Assembly: GCA_018711275.1 (NCBI GenBank)
Contig: DVIN01000050.1
Location: 1-64,000, forward strand
Length of the DNA: 64,000 nucleotides
Reading direction: 5' to 3'
Source: Candidatus Pullilachnospira intestinigallinarum
GTDB taxonomy: Bacteria; Bacillota; Clostridia; Lachnospirales; Lachnospiraceae
Positions within the stretch are counted from its first letter, which is position 1, and the number at the start of each line of letters is the position of its first letter. Of this stretch, positions 23,274 to 32,188 are shown in pieces. A program made the translations under genes and the position numbers. The notes under the pieces were generated by a model. It worked only from the letters and a program-made list of their open reading frames with translations, ran no database searches and was not told the DNA's origin.

Positions 23274-24287
23274 ATGGGAATTCGAGTGTTGAAAGGCGGA
23301 ATGCTCACCACCGTCCAGGATCTGGGCCGTACCGGTTACCAGAGCCAGGGATTTGGCGTGGCGGGGGTGATGGATGTGCGTTCCTTTAAGATCGCCAATC
23401 TTCTGTTGGACAATCCGGAAAATGAGGCGGTTTTGGAATTTACGCTGATGGGTCCCACCCTGCAGTTTACCTCAGAGACCATCATCGCGGTGACGGGAGG
23501 CGATTTTCTGCCTCATGTGAATGGAAAGCCGGTTTCCATGTATACCGCCATTTATATGCACAAGGGCGATGTACTGGAATTTAAAGGCAGCCGTACCGGC
23601 AGCAGGGGCTACATCGCTTTCTCCAGCTATCTGGACATTCCGGTGGTGATGGGAAGCCGTTCCACCAATCTGAAATGTTCGCTGGGAGGCTTTAAGGGAC
23701 GCCGCTTAAAGGACGGGGATTATATTGGTTTCCGGATCAAGCGGAGATATCTGCCTTACTTTTTGTCCAGAACGCTGGATCTGGACGAGTTTGATCAGGA
23801 GGAAGTGACGCTGCGGGTGGTGATGGGTCCCCAGGACCGGGCTTTCACCAAAGCAGGACGGGAGACCTTTCTCAATGAAGAGTATGTGGTGACCAGTGAT
23901 TTTGACCGGATGGGATGCCGGCTGGAAGGACCGTTTATCGCGTATAAAGAGACTGCGGATATTATTTCGGATGGCATCGCTTTCGGTTCCGTGCAGGTTC
24001 CCAGCCACGGGAAACCTATTATTCTGCTGTCCGACCGGCAGACCACCGGCGGATATGCGAAAATTGCCACGGTAATTTCCGTGGATATCCCCAAACTGGT
24101 GCAGCGGAGAACGGATCATAAGATCCGCTTTGCCGCCGTCTCTGTGGAGGAGGCCCAGCAGCTGCTGCTGGACGAGATGAAAGAGATGGCTCAGTTCCGT
24201 CACAGGATCCATCAGCCCTGCCGGGAGGTACTGGAATGCCGTCTGGTGGCAAAACGTCTGTCGAAACTGTTTGAACAGCAGGCATGA
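23274..24287 (+). CDS. pxpC: 5-oxoprolinase subunit PxpC (KipA family)
   Basis: A 337-residue partner of PxpB with the CT_A_B fold (biotin-dependent carboxyltransferase family). The N-terminus is typical: VLKGGMLTTVQDLGRTGYQS followed by GFGVAGVMD. Later come SDRQTTGGYAKIATVISVD and the C-terminal PKLVQ segment. CAGGAGAC precedes the ATG. The gap upstream (23129-23273) contains a TCGTA-N8-TACGA inverted repeat at 23234-23251 but no convincing promoter. The start of the open frame continuing past this gene overlaps by four bases, but the true next gene is accB at 24401. Confidence 0.94.
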   Translation: MGIRVLKGGMLTTVQDLGRTGYQSQGFGVAGVMDVRSFKIANLLLDNPENEAVLEFTLMGPTLQFTSETIIAVTGGDFLPHVNGKPVSMYTAIYMHKGDVLEFKGSRTGSRGYIAFSSYLDIPVVMGSRSTNLKCSLGGFKGRRLKDGDYIGFRIKRRYLPYFLSRTLDLDEFDQEEVTLRVVMGPQDRAFTKAGRETFLNEEYVVTSDFDRMGCRLEGPFIAYKETADIISDGIAFGSVQVPSHGKPIILLSDRQTTGGYAKIATVISVDIPKLVQRRTDHKIRFAAVSVEEAQQLLLDEMKEMAQFRHRIHQPCREVLECRLVAKRLSKLFEQQA

Positions 24288-24400
24288 GGACGGAAGCATC
24301 TTTCAAAGGAAAGGCAGAGAAAAAGAATGGTCGGAATACCGCGCCGGAAAGCGGCGGTTGTTCTGACAGCCGTATAATCAGACAGAAGGAGGCCAGGAAT

Positions 24401-24829
24401 ATGGATTTGGAAAAAATTGAGAAACTGGTGAATATCATAGAAAAATCCTCCATGCTGGAGTTCAGTATTCAGGAGGGAGATACAAAAATCAAAATGAGCA
24501 GAAGGGGAACGGCAGAAGCCCCCGCCCAGCCGATGGCAGTGAATGTTTCCACGGCTTCTTCCCCGACGGAAGAGGCGGAGGATGAAAGTTATATCACCTC
24601 CCCCATAGTGGGAACCTTTTACTCCGCGCCTGCGCCCGATGCTCCCGCCTTTGTGCGGGTGGGTGACACGGTGAAAGCCGGTCAGACCGTGTGCATCCTG
24701 GAGGCCATGAAACTGATGAATGAGATTGAGAGCGAGTTTGACTGTGAGATCGAAGCGGTGCTGGTGAGCAATGAGCAGAAAGTGGAATACGGCCAGCCGC
24801 TGTTCAAGGTGAAGAAGCTTCAGGCATAA
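24401..24829 (+). CDS. accB: Biotin carboxyl carrier protein (AccB-like)
   Basis: A 142-residue biotin carrier. The N-terminal helix MDLEKIEKLVNIIEKSSMLE is followed by an Ala/Pro-rich linker and the biotinyl domain (about 66-142). The biotinylation motif EAMKLMN puts biotin on K104. GAAGGAGGCC lies before the ATG at 24401. The longer open frame from 24284 has no matching site. In fatty-acid synthesis AccB partners AccC and AccA/D, but here no accA/accD is nearby, and the CT-like genes are pxpB and pxpC. It could serve a Pxp-associated carboxylase, or simply be the cell's accB placed here. Confidence 0.92.
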   Translation: MDLEKIEKLVNIIEKSSMLEFSIQEGDTKIKMSRRGTAEAPAQPMAVNVSTASSPTEEAEDESYITSPIVGTFYSAPAPDAPAFVRVGDTVKAGQTVCILEAMKLMNEIESEFDCEIEAVLVSNEQKVEYGQPLFKVKKLQA

Positions 24830-24841
24830 GGAGGAATGCGG

Positions 24842-26188
24842 ATGTTTCAGAAAATATTGATTGCAAACCGTGGAGAGATCGCGGTGCGTATCATCCGTGC
24901 CTGCCGGAATATGGGAATCCGCAGCGTTGCCATCTATTCCAAAGAGGACAAAGACAGCCTGCATGTACAGCTGGCGGACCAGAGAATCTGTATCGGGGAA
25001 GGTCCGGCCAGAAACAGCTATCTGAATATGGAGCGGATCGTGACGGCAGCTCTGAATATGGGAGCGGACGCAGTGCATCCCGGATACGGTTTTCTGTCGG
25101 AAAACGCGGAGTTTGTCCGTCTCTGTGAGAAAAACGGTCTGACCTTCATCGGACCCTCCGCCGATGTGATCGACAGCATGGGAAACAAATCCCATGCCAG
25201 AAAAACCATGATGGAGGCGGGGGTACCGGTGGTTCCCGGCACAAAGGAGCCGGTATATGATTCGGAAACCGGGGAAAAGCTGGCAAAGAAAATCGGGTAT
25301 CCGGTGATGATCAAGGCGTCCTCCGGCGGCGGAGGAAAAGGCATGCGGGTGGCCCGTTCCGCCGATGAATTCGAGTTTCAATTTAACATGGCACAGCGGG
25401 AATCCGCCAACGCCTTCGGGGATGACACCATGTACATCGAACGGTTTGTGGAAAATCCCCGCCATGTGGAGATTCAGGTGATCGCGGATAATCAGGGCCA
25501 TGTGGTGGCGCTGGGAGAGAGGGACTGCTCCGTTCAGAGAAATCATCAGAAGCTGATTGAAGAGTCCCCCTCCCCGGCCATCAGTGAGAAAACCAGAAAG
25601 GCCATGAACCGGGATGCGGTACTGGCGGCAAAGGCCGTACATTATACCAACGCGGGTACGGTGGAATTTATCCTGGCTCCTGACGGCACTTACTATTTTA
25701 TGGAGATGAATACCCGGATTCAGGTGGAGCATGGGGTGACGGAGATGGTCACCGGAACAGATCTGATCATTGAACAGATCCGTATTGCCATGGGCGAGCC
25801 GCTGAGTTTTACTCAGAAGGATATCCAGCTGCGGGGGCATGCCATCGAGTGCCGCATCAACGCGGAGATTCCGGAGAAGAATTTTATGCCCAGTCCCGGC
25901 CTGGTAAAACATCTGCATCTGCCGGCGGGCAACGGTGTGCGGGTGGATACGGCGCTGTATACCGGCTACCGGATTCCGTCGGAATACGACTCCATGATTG
26001 CCAAGGTGATCGTTCAGGCCCCCGACCGGGAGGCGGCCCTTCAGAAGATGCGGTCTGCGCTGGATGAGATGGTGGTGCTGGGCGTGGAGACCAATCTGGA
26101 TTTTCAGTATCAGATTCTCCGGAATCCGGAGTTCTGTCAGGGAAAGGCGGACACGGGATTTATTGAGCGGATGCTGAATCTGGATTAG
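24842..26188 (+). CDS. accC: Biotin carboxylase (AccC-like)
   Basis: A 448-residue cytosolic enzyme that carboxylates biotin on the carrier protein using ATP and bicarbonate. It begins MFQKILIANRGEIAVRIIRA. It has the Gly-rich ATP loop KASSGGGGKGMRVA, the catalytic EMNTRIQVEHGVTEMVTG region and the C-terminal LRGHAIECRINAE segment. I prefer ATG 24842, 7 bases after AAGGAGG, over ATG 24836. The length matches stand-alone AccC. It lies 12 bases after accB and before pxpA, so it completes the biotin module of the Pxp cluster. Confidence 0.93.
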   Translation: MFQKILIANRGEIAVRIIRACRNMGIRSVAIYSKEDKDSLHVQLADQRICIGEGPARNSYLNMERIVTAALNMGADAVHPGYGFLSENAEFVRLCEKNGLTFIGPSADVIDSMGNKSHARKTMMEAGVPVVPGTKEPVYDSETGEKLAKKIGYPVMIKASSGGGGKGMRVARSADEFEFQFNMAQRESANAFGDDTMYIERFVENPRHVEIQVIADNQGHVVALGERDCSVQRNHQKLIEESPSPAISEKTRKAMNRDAVLAAKAVHYTNAGTVEFILAPDGTYYFMEMNTRIQVEHGVTEMVTGTDLIIEQIRIAMGEPLSFTQKDIQLRGHAIECRINAEIPEKNFMPSPGLVKHLHLPAGNGVRVDTALYTGYRIPSEYDSMIAKVIVQAPDREAALQKMRSALDEMVVLGVETNLDFQYQILRNPEFCQGKADTGFIERMLNLD

Positions 26189-26205
26189 AGGTTCCTGCGG
26201 GGATA

Positions 26206-26225
26206 CCTCTATGGCCATCCGGCCA
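26206..26225 (+). repeat. Leader repeat copy before pxpA
   Basis: CCTCTATGGCCATCCGGCCA is identical over 20 bases to the copy in the fhs leader (opposite strand, 234-215). Identity extends by one base on each side. The AAGGAAAGGGG ribosome binding site of pxpA begins 6 bases later. Confidence 0.75.
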
Positions 26226-26244
26226 ATACGAAGGAAAGGGGAAA

Positions 26245-27021
26245 ATGATGATGTATCAGGTGGATTTGAACAGTGATCTGGGTGAGAGCTTCGGACGTTA
26301 TACATTGGGGATGGATGACAGGATTATTCCGTTGATTTCTTCGGCAAATGTGGCCTGCGGGTACCACGCTTCCGATCCGGTGGTGATGGAGAAAACCATC
26401 CGGGAGGCGTGCGCGGCGGGGATCCGGCTGGGGGCCCATCCGGGATATCCGGATCTGATGGGATTTGGAAGAAGAAATATGAATCTGACCCCGGAGGAGG
26501 CCAGAGCGTATACGCTGTATCAGATCAGCGCCCTGGGTGGCATGTGCCGGGCGCAGGGGATGCAGCTGCAGCATGTGAAACCCCATGGAGCCATGTACAA
26601 TATGGCGGCCAGGGACTATGAGCTGTCTCTGGCCATCTGCCAGGCCGTGCGGGATTACGATCCCGGGCTGATTGTGATGGCCCAGTGGGGCAGCGAAACC
26701 ATCCGGGCGGCCAAGGACTGCGGCCTGACGGTGGCTTACGAGGTGTTTGCCGACCGGGGCTACGAGGAGGATGGCAGTCTGGTGAACCGGAAAAAGGAAG
26801 GCGCTTTTATCCGGGACGAGGAGGAAGCCATCGGCCGGGTGATCCGGATGGTAAAGGAAGGAAAGGTGCGGGCGGTGACCGGGAAGGATATTGAGATCCG
26901 GGCGGATTCCGTCTGCGTACACGGCGACGGAGAAAAGGCCCTGCTGTTTGTGGAGAAGATCCGGGCAGCGCTGACGGCGGAAGGGATTGCCATACGGCCG
27001 CTGTGTGAGATTTGTGGATAA
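26245..27021 (+). CDS. pxpA: 5-oxoprolinase subunit PxpA (LamB/YcsF family)
   Basis: A 258-residue cytosolic subunit of ATP-dependent 5-oxoprolinase. The family signature YQVDLNSDLGESFG opens the protein, followed by SSANVACGYHASDP, GAHPGYPDLMGFGRR and QHVKPHGAMYN. AAGGAAAGGGG precedes three consecutive ATGs (26245, 26248, 26251), any of which could be used. It lies 56 bases after accC, separated by the leader repeat, and closes the cluster. No terminator is obvious after it. The stretch 27022-27180 holds only the toxin-antitoxin promoter region. Confidence 0.95.
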   Translation: MMMYQVDLNSDLGESFGRYTLGMDDRIIPLISSANVACGYHASDPVVMEKTIREACAAGIRLGAHPGYPDLMGFGRRNMNLTPEEARAYTLYQISALGGMCRAQGMQLQHVKPHGAMYNMAARDYELSLAICQAVRDYDPGLIVMAQWGSETIRAAKDCGLTVAYEVFADRGYEEDGSLVNRKKEGAFIRDEEEAIGRVIRMVKEGKVRAVTGKDIEIRADSVCVHGDGEKALLFVEKIRAALTAEGIAIRPLCEICG

Positions 27022-27129
27022 ACGCTGCTCAAATGCGTTCGGTTTTGGGGAGGAGCCTGGCCCATGAGAGGTAAGTCTATTTGGTCAATGAAATTGTGTT
27101 TTTAAAAATACAAATACCTGCTATTAGCA

Positions 27130-27147
27130 TACAATAGTGTTACAATA
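27130..27147 (+). promoter_or_regulatory. Direct repeat in the RelB/YoeB promoter region
   Basis: TACAATA occurs at 27130-27136 and 27141-27147, 11 bases apart (one helical turn), 34 bases before the antitoxin start. It could combine a -10 box with an antitoxin operator. No good -35 box is visible. Confidence 0.4.
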
Positions 27148-27180
27148 TGACCAGATAGAACACAGAAAGGGGATGTTTTC

Positions 27181-27450
27181 ATGGCATTAACCACCTTAAC
27201 TGCAAGGGTAGACCAGAAAGACAAAGCCGATTTTGATGCTTTTTGCTCCAATGTGGGATTGAATACTTCCACCGCTATCAATCTTTTTGTGAAAGCAGTT
27301 TTACGCGAGAAACGTATCCCGTTTGAAATCGCACAGTCCCCTGATCCTTTTTTCTCCGAGGCAAATATGGCCTATGTAAAAAAATCTGTCCGGGAATTGC
27401 GCGAAGGAAAAGGCACCGCACATGAACTGATTGAGGTGGAGGATGAGTGA
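27181..27450 (+). CDS. relB: RelB/DinJ-family antitoxin
   Basis: An 89-residue ribbon-helix-helix antitoxin. The N-terminal TTLTARVDQKDKADFDAFC and GLNTSTAINLFVKAVLREK form the DNA-binding and dimerisation fold of RelB/DinJ. The C-terminal half would wrap the toxin. GAAAGGGGATG precedes the ATG at 27181. It overlaps the start region of the toxin by eight bases, as usual for these pairs, and is expected to repress the operon. RelB/DinJ names are used loosely across subfamilies. Confidence 0.88.
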   Translation: MALTTLTARVDQKDKADFDAFCSNVGLNTSTAINLFVKAVLREKRIPFEIAQSPDPFFSEANMAYVKKSVRELREGKGTAHELIEVEDE

Positions 27451-27765
27451 AAAAAAATATGGTCTGACGATGCCTGGGAAGATTATCTTTATTGGCAGAC
27501 CCAGGATAAGAAAACAATCAAACGTATTAACCAGCTCATAAAAGATATTGAACGCAACGGCTGCATGGAAGGAATCGGAAAAACGGAACCTCTCACTGGC
27601 GACCTGCAAGGGGAGTACAGCCGCAGGATTAACGACAAAGACCGCCTGGTCTATCATATGGAGAACGGACGCATCTATATTGCACATTGCCGAGGTCACT
27701 ACGGTGATAAACAGGTCTCTCACATCCCGTCCTGCCAGGGCGGGATATTTTTTGGTTGGAGGTAG
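27443..27765 (+). pseudogene. yoeB: YoeB-type mRNA interferase toxin with a frameshift in a poly-A tract
   Basis: The toxin body is intact in one frame, from IWSDDAWEDYLYWQTQDKK through EGIGKTEPLTGDLQGEYSRR to IYIAHCRGHYGDK, a full YoeB-type fold with the catalytic Glu/Arg/His region. The natural start ATG at 27443 (ATGAGTG followed by eight A) reads into a different frame. Nine A would give MSEKKIWSDD and a normal gene. So one A appears missing, or frame is restored by slippage on A8. The body frame is preceded directly by the relB TGA and has no start codon until 27565. The C-terminus is about 17 residues longer than usual. Confidence 0.8.
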
Positions 27766-27937
27766 CCGTCCGAACAGTATCAAAACACAGGATTTTCTTA
27801 TGCAATCTGCCAGAAAAGACTGTTGTTCCAACTAAAAATGTGGTAAGGTAGTAGCAGGCAAAACGGAACAGCGTATTCTGCGGGATGTGCTGTTGTACTC
27901 CGGAAAATACTATAAAGGAAAACAGAGAGGTAACACG

Positions 27938-29236
27938 ATGGACAACGAAAAAAAACTGGAAAAACTGGTGGAAACGGTGGAGCAGATTGCCCGCAGCACG
28001 GCAGATCAGCTGAAGGGCAGTGAGAAACTGAAACGGATGTTTCAGAACTGCTTTGTCAGTACCGCAAAGACAACCACAAAATTTCTGGAAAATGACGAGG
28101 CATATATATTCACCGGTGATATCAGCGCCATGTGGCTGAGGGACTCCTCTGCGCAGGTGGTGCATTATCTGCCGTTTTTGAAAGATCACGAGATTCTCCG
28201 GGATCTGGTGCGGGGGCTGATCCGCCGCCAGATGCGCTGCATCTGCATCGATCCTTACGCCAATGCCTTCAATGAAGGACCCAACGGCAACTGCTGGGAG
28301 AAGGATCTCACCGACAGCAATCCCTGGGACTGGGAGCGCAAGTACGAGATCGATTCTCTTTGCTATCCGGTATGGCTGCTGAAGCAGTACGAGACGGCGG
28401 TGCAGGATTCCACCATTTTTGATGAAAATGTGGAAAAGGCCCTGCGCCAGATTCTGAAGCTGTGGAAAACCGAGCAGAATCACGAGCGCGATTCCGCTTA
28501 TACCTTCCAGCGTCTCAACTGTCCGCCCACGGATACCCTGTGCAGGGAGGGAAAAGGCAGCGAGACGGTTTATACAGGTATGACCTGGTCCGGTTTCCGC
28601 CCCAGCGATGACGCCTGCCAGTACGGTTATCTGATTCCTTCCAATATGTTCGCGGCGGTGGTGCTGGACTATATGAAGGGATTTTTCGAAACCTATTACC
28701 ACAATCAGGAACTGGCCCATGAGGCAGAGCAGCTGAGGGGAGAGATTCTGGAGGGTATCCGCCGGTACGGCATTGTGAAGGACGAGGAATTCGGCGAGAT
28801 GTACGCTTACGAGACGGACGGTATGGGGCATTACAATCTGATGGACGACGCCAACGTTCCCAGTCTTCTGTCCCTGCCCTGGCTGGGATGGTGTGAGAAG
28901 GAAGATCCTCTGTATCAGAATACCAGAAAGTTCATTCTCAGCAAAAAGAATCCTTTCTATTTTGAGGGAAGTGCTGCCTGCGGTATCGGAAGCCCCCATA
29001 CGCCGGAAAATTATATCTGGCACATCGGTCTGACGATGCAGGGACTCACCAGCAGGGATGAGGAGGAGAGAACCCGTCTGCTGGAGACGCTGCTGGCCAC
29101 GGACAATGACTGCGAAGTGATGCATGAGGGATTTGACAGCAGTGATCCGTCACAGTTCACCAGAGAATGGTTTGCCTGGGCCAATTCCCTGTTTGCCCTG
29201 TATGTGCTGGATCTGAAGAAAGGCGGCGAGATTTGA
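27938..29236 (+). CDS. GH125 exo-alpha-1,6-mannosidase
   Basis: A 432-residue cytoplasmic glycosidase (no signal peptide) of family GH125, which removes alpha-1,6-linked mannose from N-glycans or mannan fragments. Conserved parts include [65 protein letters not shown] and the C-terminal ECMHEGFD-like [23 protein letters not shown] precedes the ATG at 27938. It opens the mannose-glycan locus and overlaps the next gene by one base. The gap upstream (27766-27937) has no convincing promoter. Confidence 0.93.
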   Translation: MDNEKKLEKLVETVEQIARSTADQLKGSEKLKRMFQNCFVSTAKTTTKFLENDEAYIFTGDISAMWLRDSSAQVVHYLPFLKDHEILRDLVRGLIRRQMRCICIDPYANAFNEGPNGNCWEKDLTDSNPWDWERKYEIDSLCYPVWLLKQYETAVQDSTIFDENVEKALRQILKLWKTEQNHERDSAYTFQRLNCPPTDTLCREGKGSETVYTGMTWSGFRPSDDACQYGYLIPSNMFAAVVLDYMKGFFETYYHNQELAHEAEQLRGEILEGIRRYGIVKDEEFGEMYAYETDGMGHYNLMDDANVPSLLSLPWLGWCEKEDPLYQNTRKFILSKKNPFYFEGSAACGIGSPHTPENYIWHIGLTMQGLTSRDEEERTRLLETLLATDNDCEVMHEGFDSSDPSQFTREWFAWANSLFALYVLDLKKGGEI

Positions 29237-30288
29237 TGAAAAAAGAGGAAATTCTTCGCCGGGTGGGAAGTATGCAGCAGCTGGCCTGTGTGCGCCCGGT
29301 GACCTTCGGCGAAGGCCGTTCGGAAAATATGAAGGCCGTGGAGGTAAAGAACGGCCCGCTGCAGTTCCAGGTGCTGACGGATAAATGCCTGGATCTGGGA
29401 GAGGTTTCCTATCGGGGAATCAATGTGAACTTTTTATCCAAACCGGGGCTGATGGGACGGAACCATTTTGATACCAACGGCCAGGAGGCGCTGCGCAGCA
29501 TTATGGGCGGCATGATGTTCACCTCCGGTGTGGAGAATATCTGTCCTCCCTGCACCAGTGATGGGAAGGATTATCCCATGCACGGCAGAATGCGCACCAC
29601 ACCGGCGGAGCATGTGTGTTCCGACGCGTACTGGGGGGGAGATGCGTATGTGATGACCGTCTCCGGCGAGATGCGGGAAGCGGAGCTGTTCGGGGAAAAT
29701 ATGATGCTGAGAAGAAAAATCACCACGGTTTTCCCGGGAAAGTCCATTATCCTGGAGGATACCATTGAAAATCAGTCCTTCCGGCGGGAGCCCATGATGC
29801 TTCTGTATCACTGCAATGTGGGCTGGCCGCTGCTGGGCGAGGATTGTGAGATTGTACTGCCCACCAGAAACGTGATTCCCAGAGACGCGGACGCCGCGCC
29901 CTATACAGGTAATTACAGCCGCATGGAGGCTCCTCTGGACAATGAGCCGGAATATGTATTTCTCCATGAACTGGCGGCGGATGAAAACGGGGAGACCTTT
30001 GCGGCGGTGATCAATCCGGCGCAGAATCTGGGTATCCGGATTTCCTTCAATGTGAAAGAACTGCCCTATTTCATGCAGTGGAAATCCCGTGCTTCCGGGG
30101 ATTATGTCATTGGTCTGGAACCGGCCAACTCCAGCGTATACGGACGGCTGTACCACGAGGAACGGGGGGATCTTCATATGATGGAGCCCCAGAGTGTGGA
30201 GACGAAAAAGCTGGTGTTTACCTTCCTGGAAGGGGAAGAACTGGCTGAGGTGAAGGAAGAGGCCCGCCGTCTTGTGGAAGGACGGTAG
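29236..30288 (+). CDS. DUF4432 (aldose-1-epimerase-like) protein
   Basis: A 350-residue soluble protein of the galactose-mutarotase-like superfamily. It has FQVLTDKCLDLGEVSYRGIN near the start, a YPMHGRMRTTPAEH segment with the conserved His, and FYHCNVGWP-type and GLEPANSS motifs. DUF4432 members are found in sugar loci and presumably epimerise or mutarotate free sugars. The substrate here may be mannose or a mannoside. The ATG at 29236 overlaps the GH125 stop. It is followed 49 bases later by the sensor kinase. Confidence 0.85.
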   Translation: MKKEEILRRVGSMQQLACVRPVTFGEGRSENMKAVEVKNGPLQFQVLTDKCLDLGEVSYRGINVNFLSKPGLMGRNHFDTNGQEALRSIMGGMMFTSGVENICPPCTSDGKDYPMHGRMRTTPAEHVCSDAYWGGDAYVMTVSGEMREAELFGENMMLRRKITTVFPGKSIILEDTIENQSFRREPMMLLYHCNVGWPLLGEDCEIVLPTRNVIPRDADAAPYTGNYSRMEAPLDNEPEYVFLHELAADENGETFAAVINPAQNLGIRISFNVKELPYFMQWKSRASGDYVIGLEPANSSVYGRLYHEERGDLHMMEPQSVETKKLVFTFLEGEELAEVKEEARRLVEGR

Positions 30289-30337
30289 ACCAGACGGGCG
30301 CAGGGAGGTAGACAGGCAGAGAAAGGGCCGCAGATCC

Positions 30338-32188
30338 ATGAAAAAGAAACTTGGCAGCTTGCAGATTGTGAAAAAATACAGAAGTCTGGGACTGGCGCGC
30401 AGGATGCTGGTGTGGATGCTGGCACTTTCTCTCCTGCCGATTCTGATCATCGTGATGATCTCCTACTCGCTGAATTCCAATGTCATGAATCAGCAGACCG
30501 GCCGGCTGGTCCAGGCAAACCTGGAGCAGTCGGCCAGCAGTGTGGAGAATTTCTGGAATACCTATGACCGGCTGATTCAGGGAATCTATACGGACACTAC
30601 TTATATGAACCTGCTGCAGCCCATCAACCGTTGGGACAGCAGCGAGTATCAGGAATCGGTACATCAGCTGGAGATTGAGCTGGAGCACCTGATCTATTCC
30701 AACCCGGAGATTCTGGGTATCGCCATTCTGGGCTCCCACTATGACTGCTGCTTTTACGACAGCATCACCAAATCGGGACAGGAAAGCATCTGTTTTAATG
30801 AAACGGAATTCCGCAGCAGCGGCCTGCTGGAGCTGGTGAGAGAAAAGCAGGAAACCATCTACAGCGGTACGATCCGCCGTTCGGCGCCGGGGTATGACAG
30901 TTATGACTGTTTCTACATTCTTCATCAGCTGGTGGATTTTGATTCCTATCAGGATGGCCTGGCGGGCTGTATTATTCTGTGCGTGGATGAGGCGGCGCTG
31001 CGGCAGGTTTATCAGGATACGGTGACAGAGTCCAATCTTACCTTTGTGGTAAACCGGGCCGGAGAGGTGATTTCACATCCTCTGGAAAACAGGATCTATC
31101 CTTCTATTGTGGAAACGGACGGGGAGGAAAACCTGACGGAAGAACAGCTTTCCCGGGCTGCCCTGGAATTTGTGGATCAGGCGGGATATTTTCCCCGGGG
31201 AGAGCTGCAGGTTTCCAGCCGGCAGGTGATGGACGGTCAGTTCTATGTGGTGAATGTTTACGACAGAAATGACGGGCTTTCGGAATTCCGCCAGATTGCG
31301 GCAATTATTTTCTGTATCGGCCTGATTGCGGCCCTTTCGTGCATATTTTTTGCCATCCAGTATTCTTCGGATGTGGACAAATCCGTACAGCCGATTCTGA
31401 AGGCCATGGACGAAGCGGACGCTGCGGAGGCATCCAGTATCCGGGAGGAAGGTGATGATGAATTTATCAGGATTTCCCGCCATTTCAACCGGATGATGCA
31501 AAGGCTGACCCATTCCAGACAACAGGAGAAAGAGGCCATGCTCCGGGAGAAGAACGCGGAGATCAAATCCCTGGAGGCACAGATCAATCCGCATTTCATT
31601 TATAATACGCTGGATACCATTAACTGGATGGCTCTGAACCGGGAAGAGTATGCCATCAGCAAGATGCTGACCAGCCTGGCGTCGATCCTCCGCTACAGTA
31701 TTCACCGGAGCAACGCCATTGTGGAGATATCAGAGGAACTGGAGTATCTGAAAAAATACGTCTATCTGCAGCAGCAGCGGTTTGACTATTCCTTTCTCTG
31801 CACGGTGGAAGCGGATGAAGAGGTGCGCGGCTTCCGGATTCATAAGATGCTGATTCAGCCGTTTCTGGAAAATACGCTGGTACACGGTTTTCCCGGAAAC
31901 AGTGAGATGGATGAGGTGAATGTCCGCCTGCAGAAAGATCAGGGAGAGAGAATCCGGATTGAGATCCGGGATAACGGCAGGGGGATGCCACCGGAACAGG
32001 TGGAATACTTCAATCATTTTGATTACCGGAGATCCAGCGTGGAGGGAAGCATCGGCGTGCGGAATGTGATTACGCGTCTGAAGCTGTATTATGGAGAACA
32101 GGGAGAATTCCATATGGAGTCAGGGGAGCAGGGAACGACAGTGACCCTGTGGATTCCGTGCGGACAGGAGCAGGAGAGTGAAGAATGA
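30338..32188 (+). CDS. YesM-type sensor histidine kinase
   Basis: A 616-residue membrane kinase of the LytS/YesM type. A helix at about 25-45 and a second around 320-342 enclose a roughly 275-residue extracellular sensor (dCache-like by size). HAMP follows, then the His_kinase domain with H419 in EAQINPHFIYNTLD, and HATPase_c with DNGRGMP and GSIGVRNV. Such kinases sense sugars and pair with AraC-type regulators. ATG 30338 follows AAAGGG, and the GTG at 30272 lies inside the previous gene. It overlaps the regulator gene by four bases. Confidence 0.92.
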   Translation: MKKKLGSLQIVKKYRSLGLARRMLVWMLALSLLPILIIVMISYSLNSNVMNQQTGRLVQANLEQSASSVENFWNTYDRLIQGIYTDTTYMNLLQPINRWDSSEYQESVHQLEIELEHLIYSNPEILGIAILGSHYDCCFYDSITKSGQESICFNETEFRSSGLLELVREKQETIYSGTIRRSAPGYDSYDCFYILHQLVDFDSYQDGLAGCIILCVDEAALRQVYQDTVTESNLTFVVNRAGEVISHPLENRIYPSIVETDGEENLTEEQLSRAALEFVDQAGYFPRGELQVSSRQVMDGQFYVVNVYDRNDGLSEFRQIAAIIFCIGLIAALSCIFFAIQYSSDVDKSVQPILKAMDEADAAEASSIREEGDDEFIRISRHFNRMMQRLTHSRQQEKEAMLREKNAEIKSLEAQINPHFIYNTLDTINWMALNREEYAISKMLTSLASILRYSIHRSNAIVEISEELEYLKKYVYLQQQRFDYSFLCTVEADEEVRGFRIHKMLIQPFLENTLVHGFPGNSEMDEVNVRLQKDQGERIRIEIRDNGRGMPPEQVEYFNHFDYRRSSVEGSIGVRNVITRLKLYYGEQGEFHMESGEQGTTVTLWIPCGQEQESEE

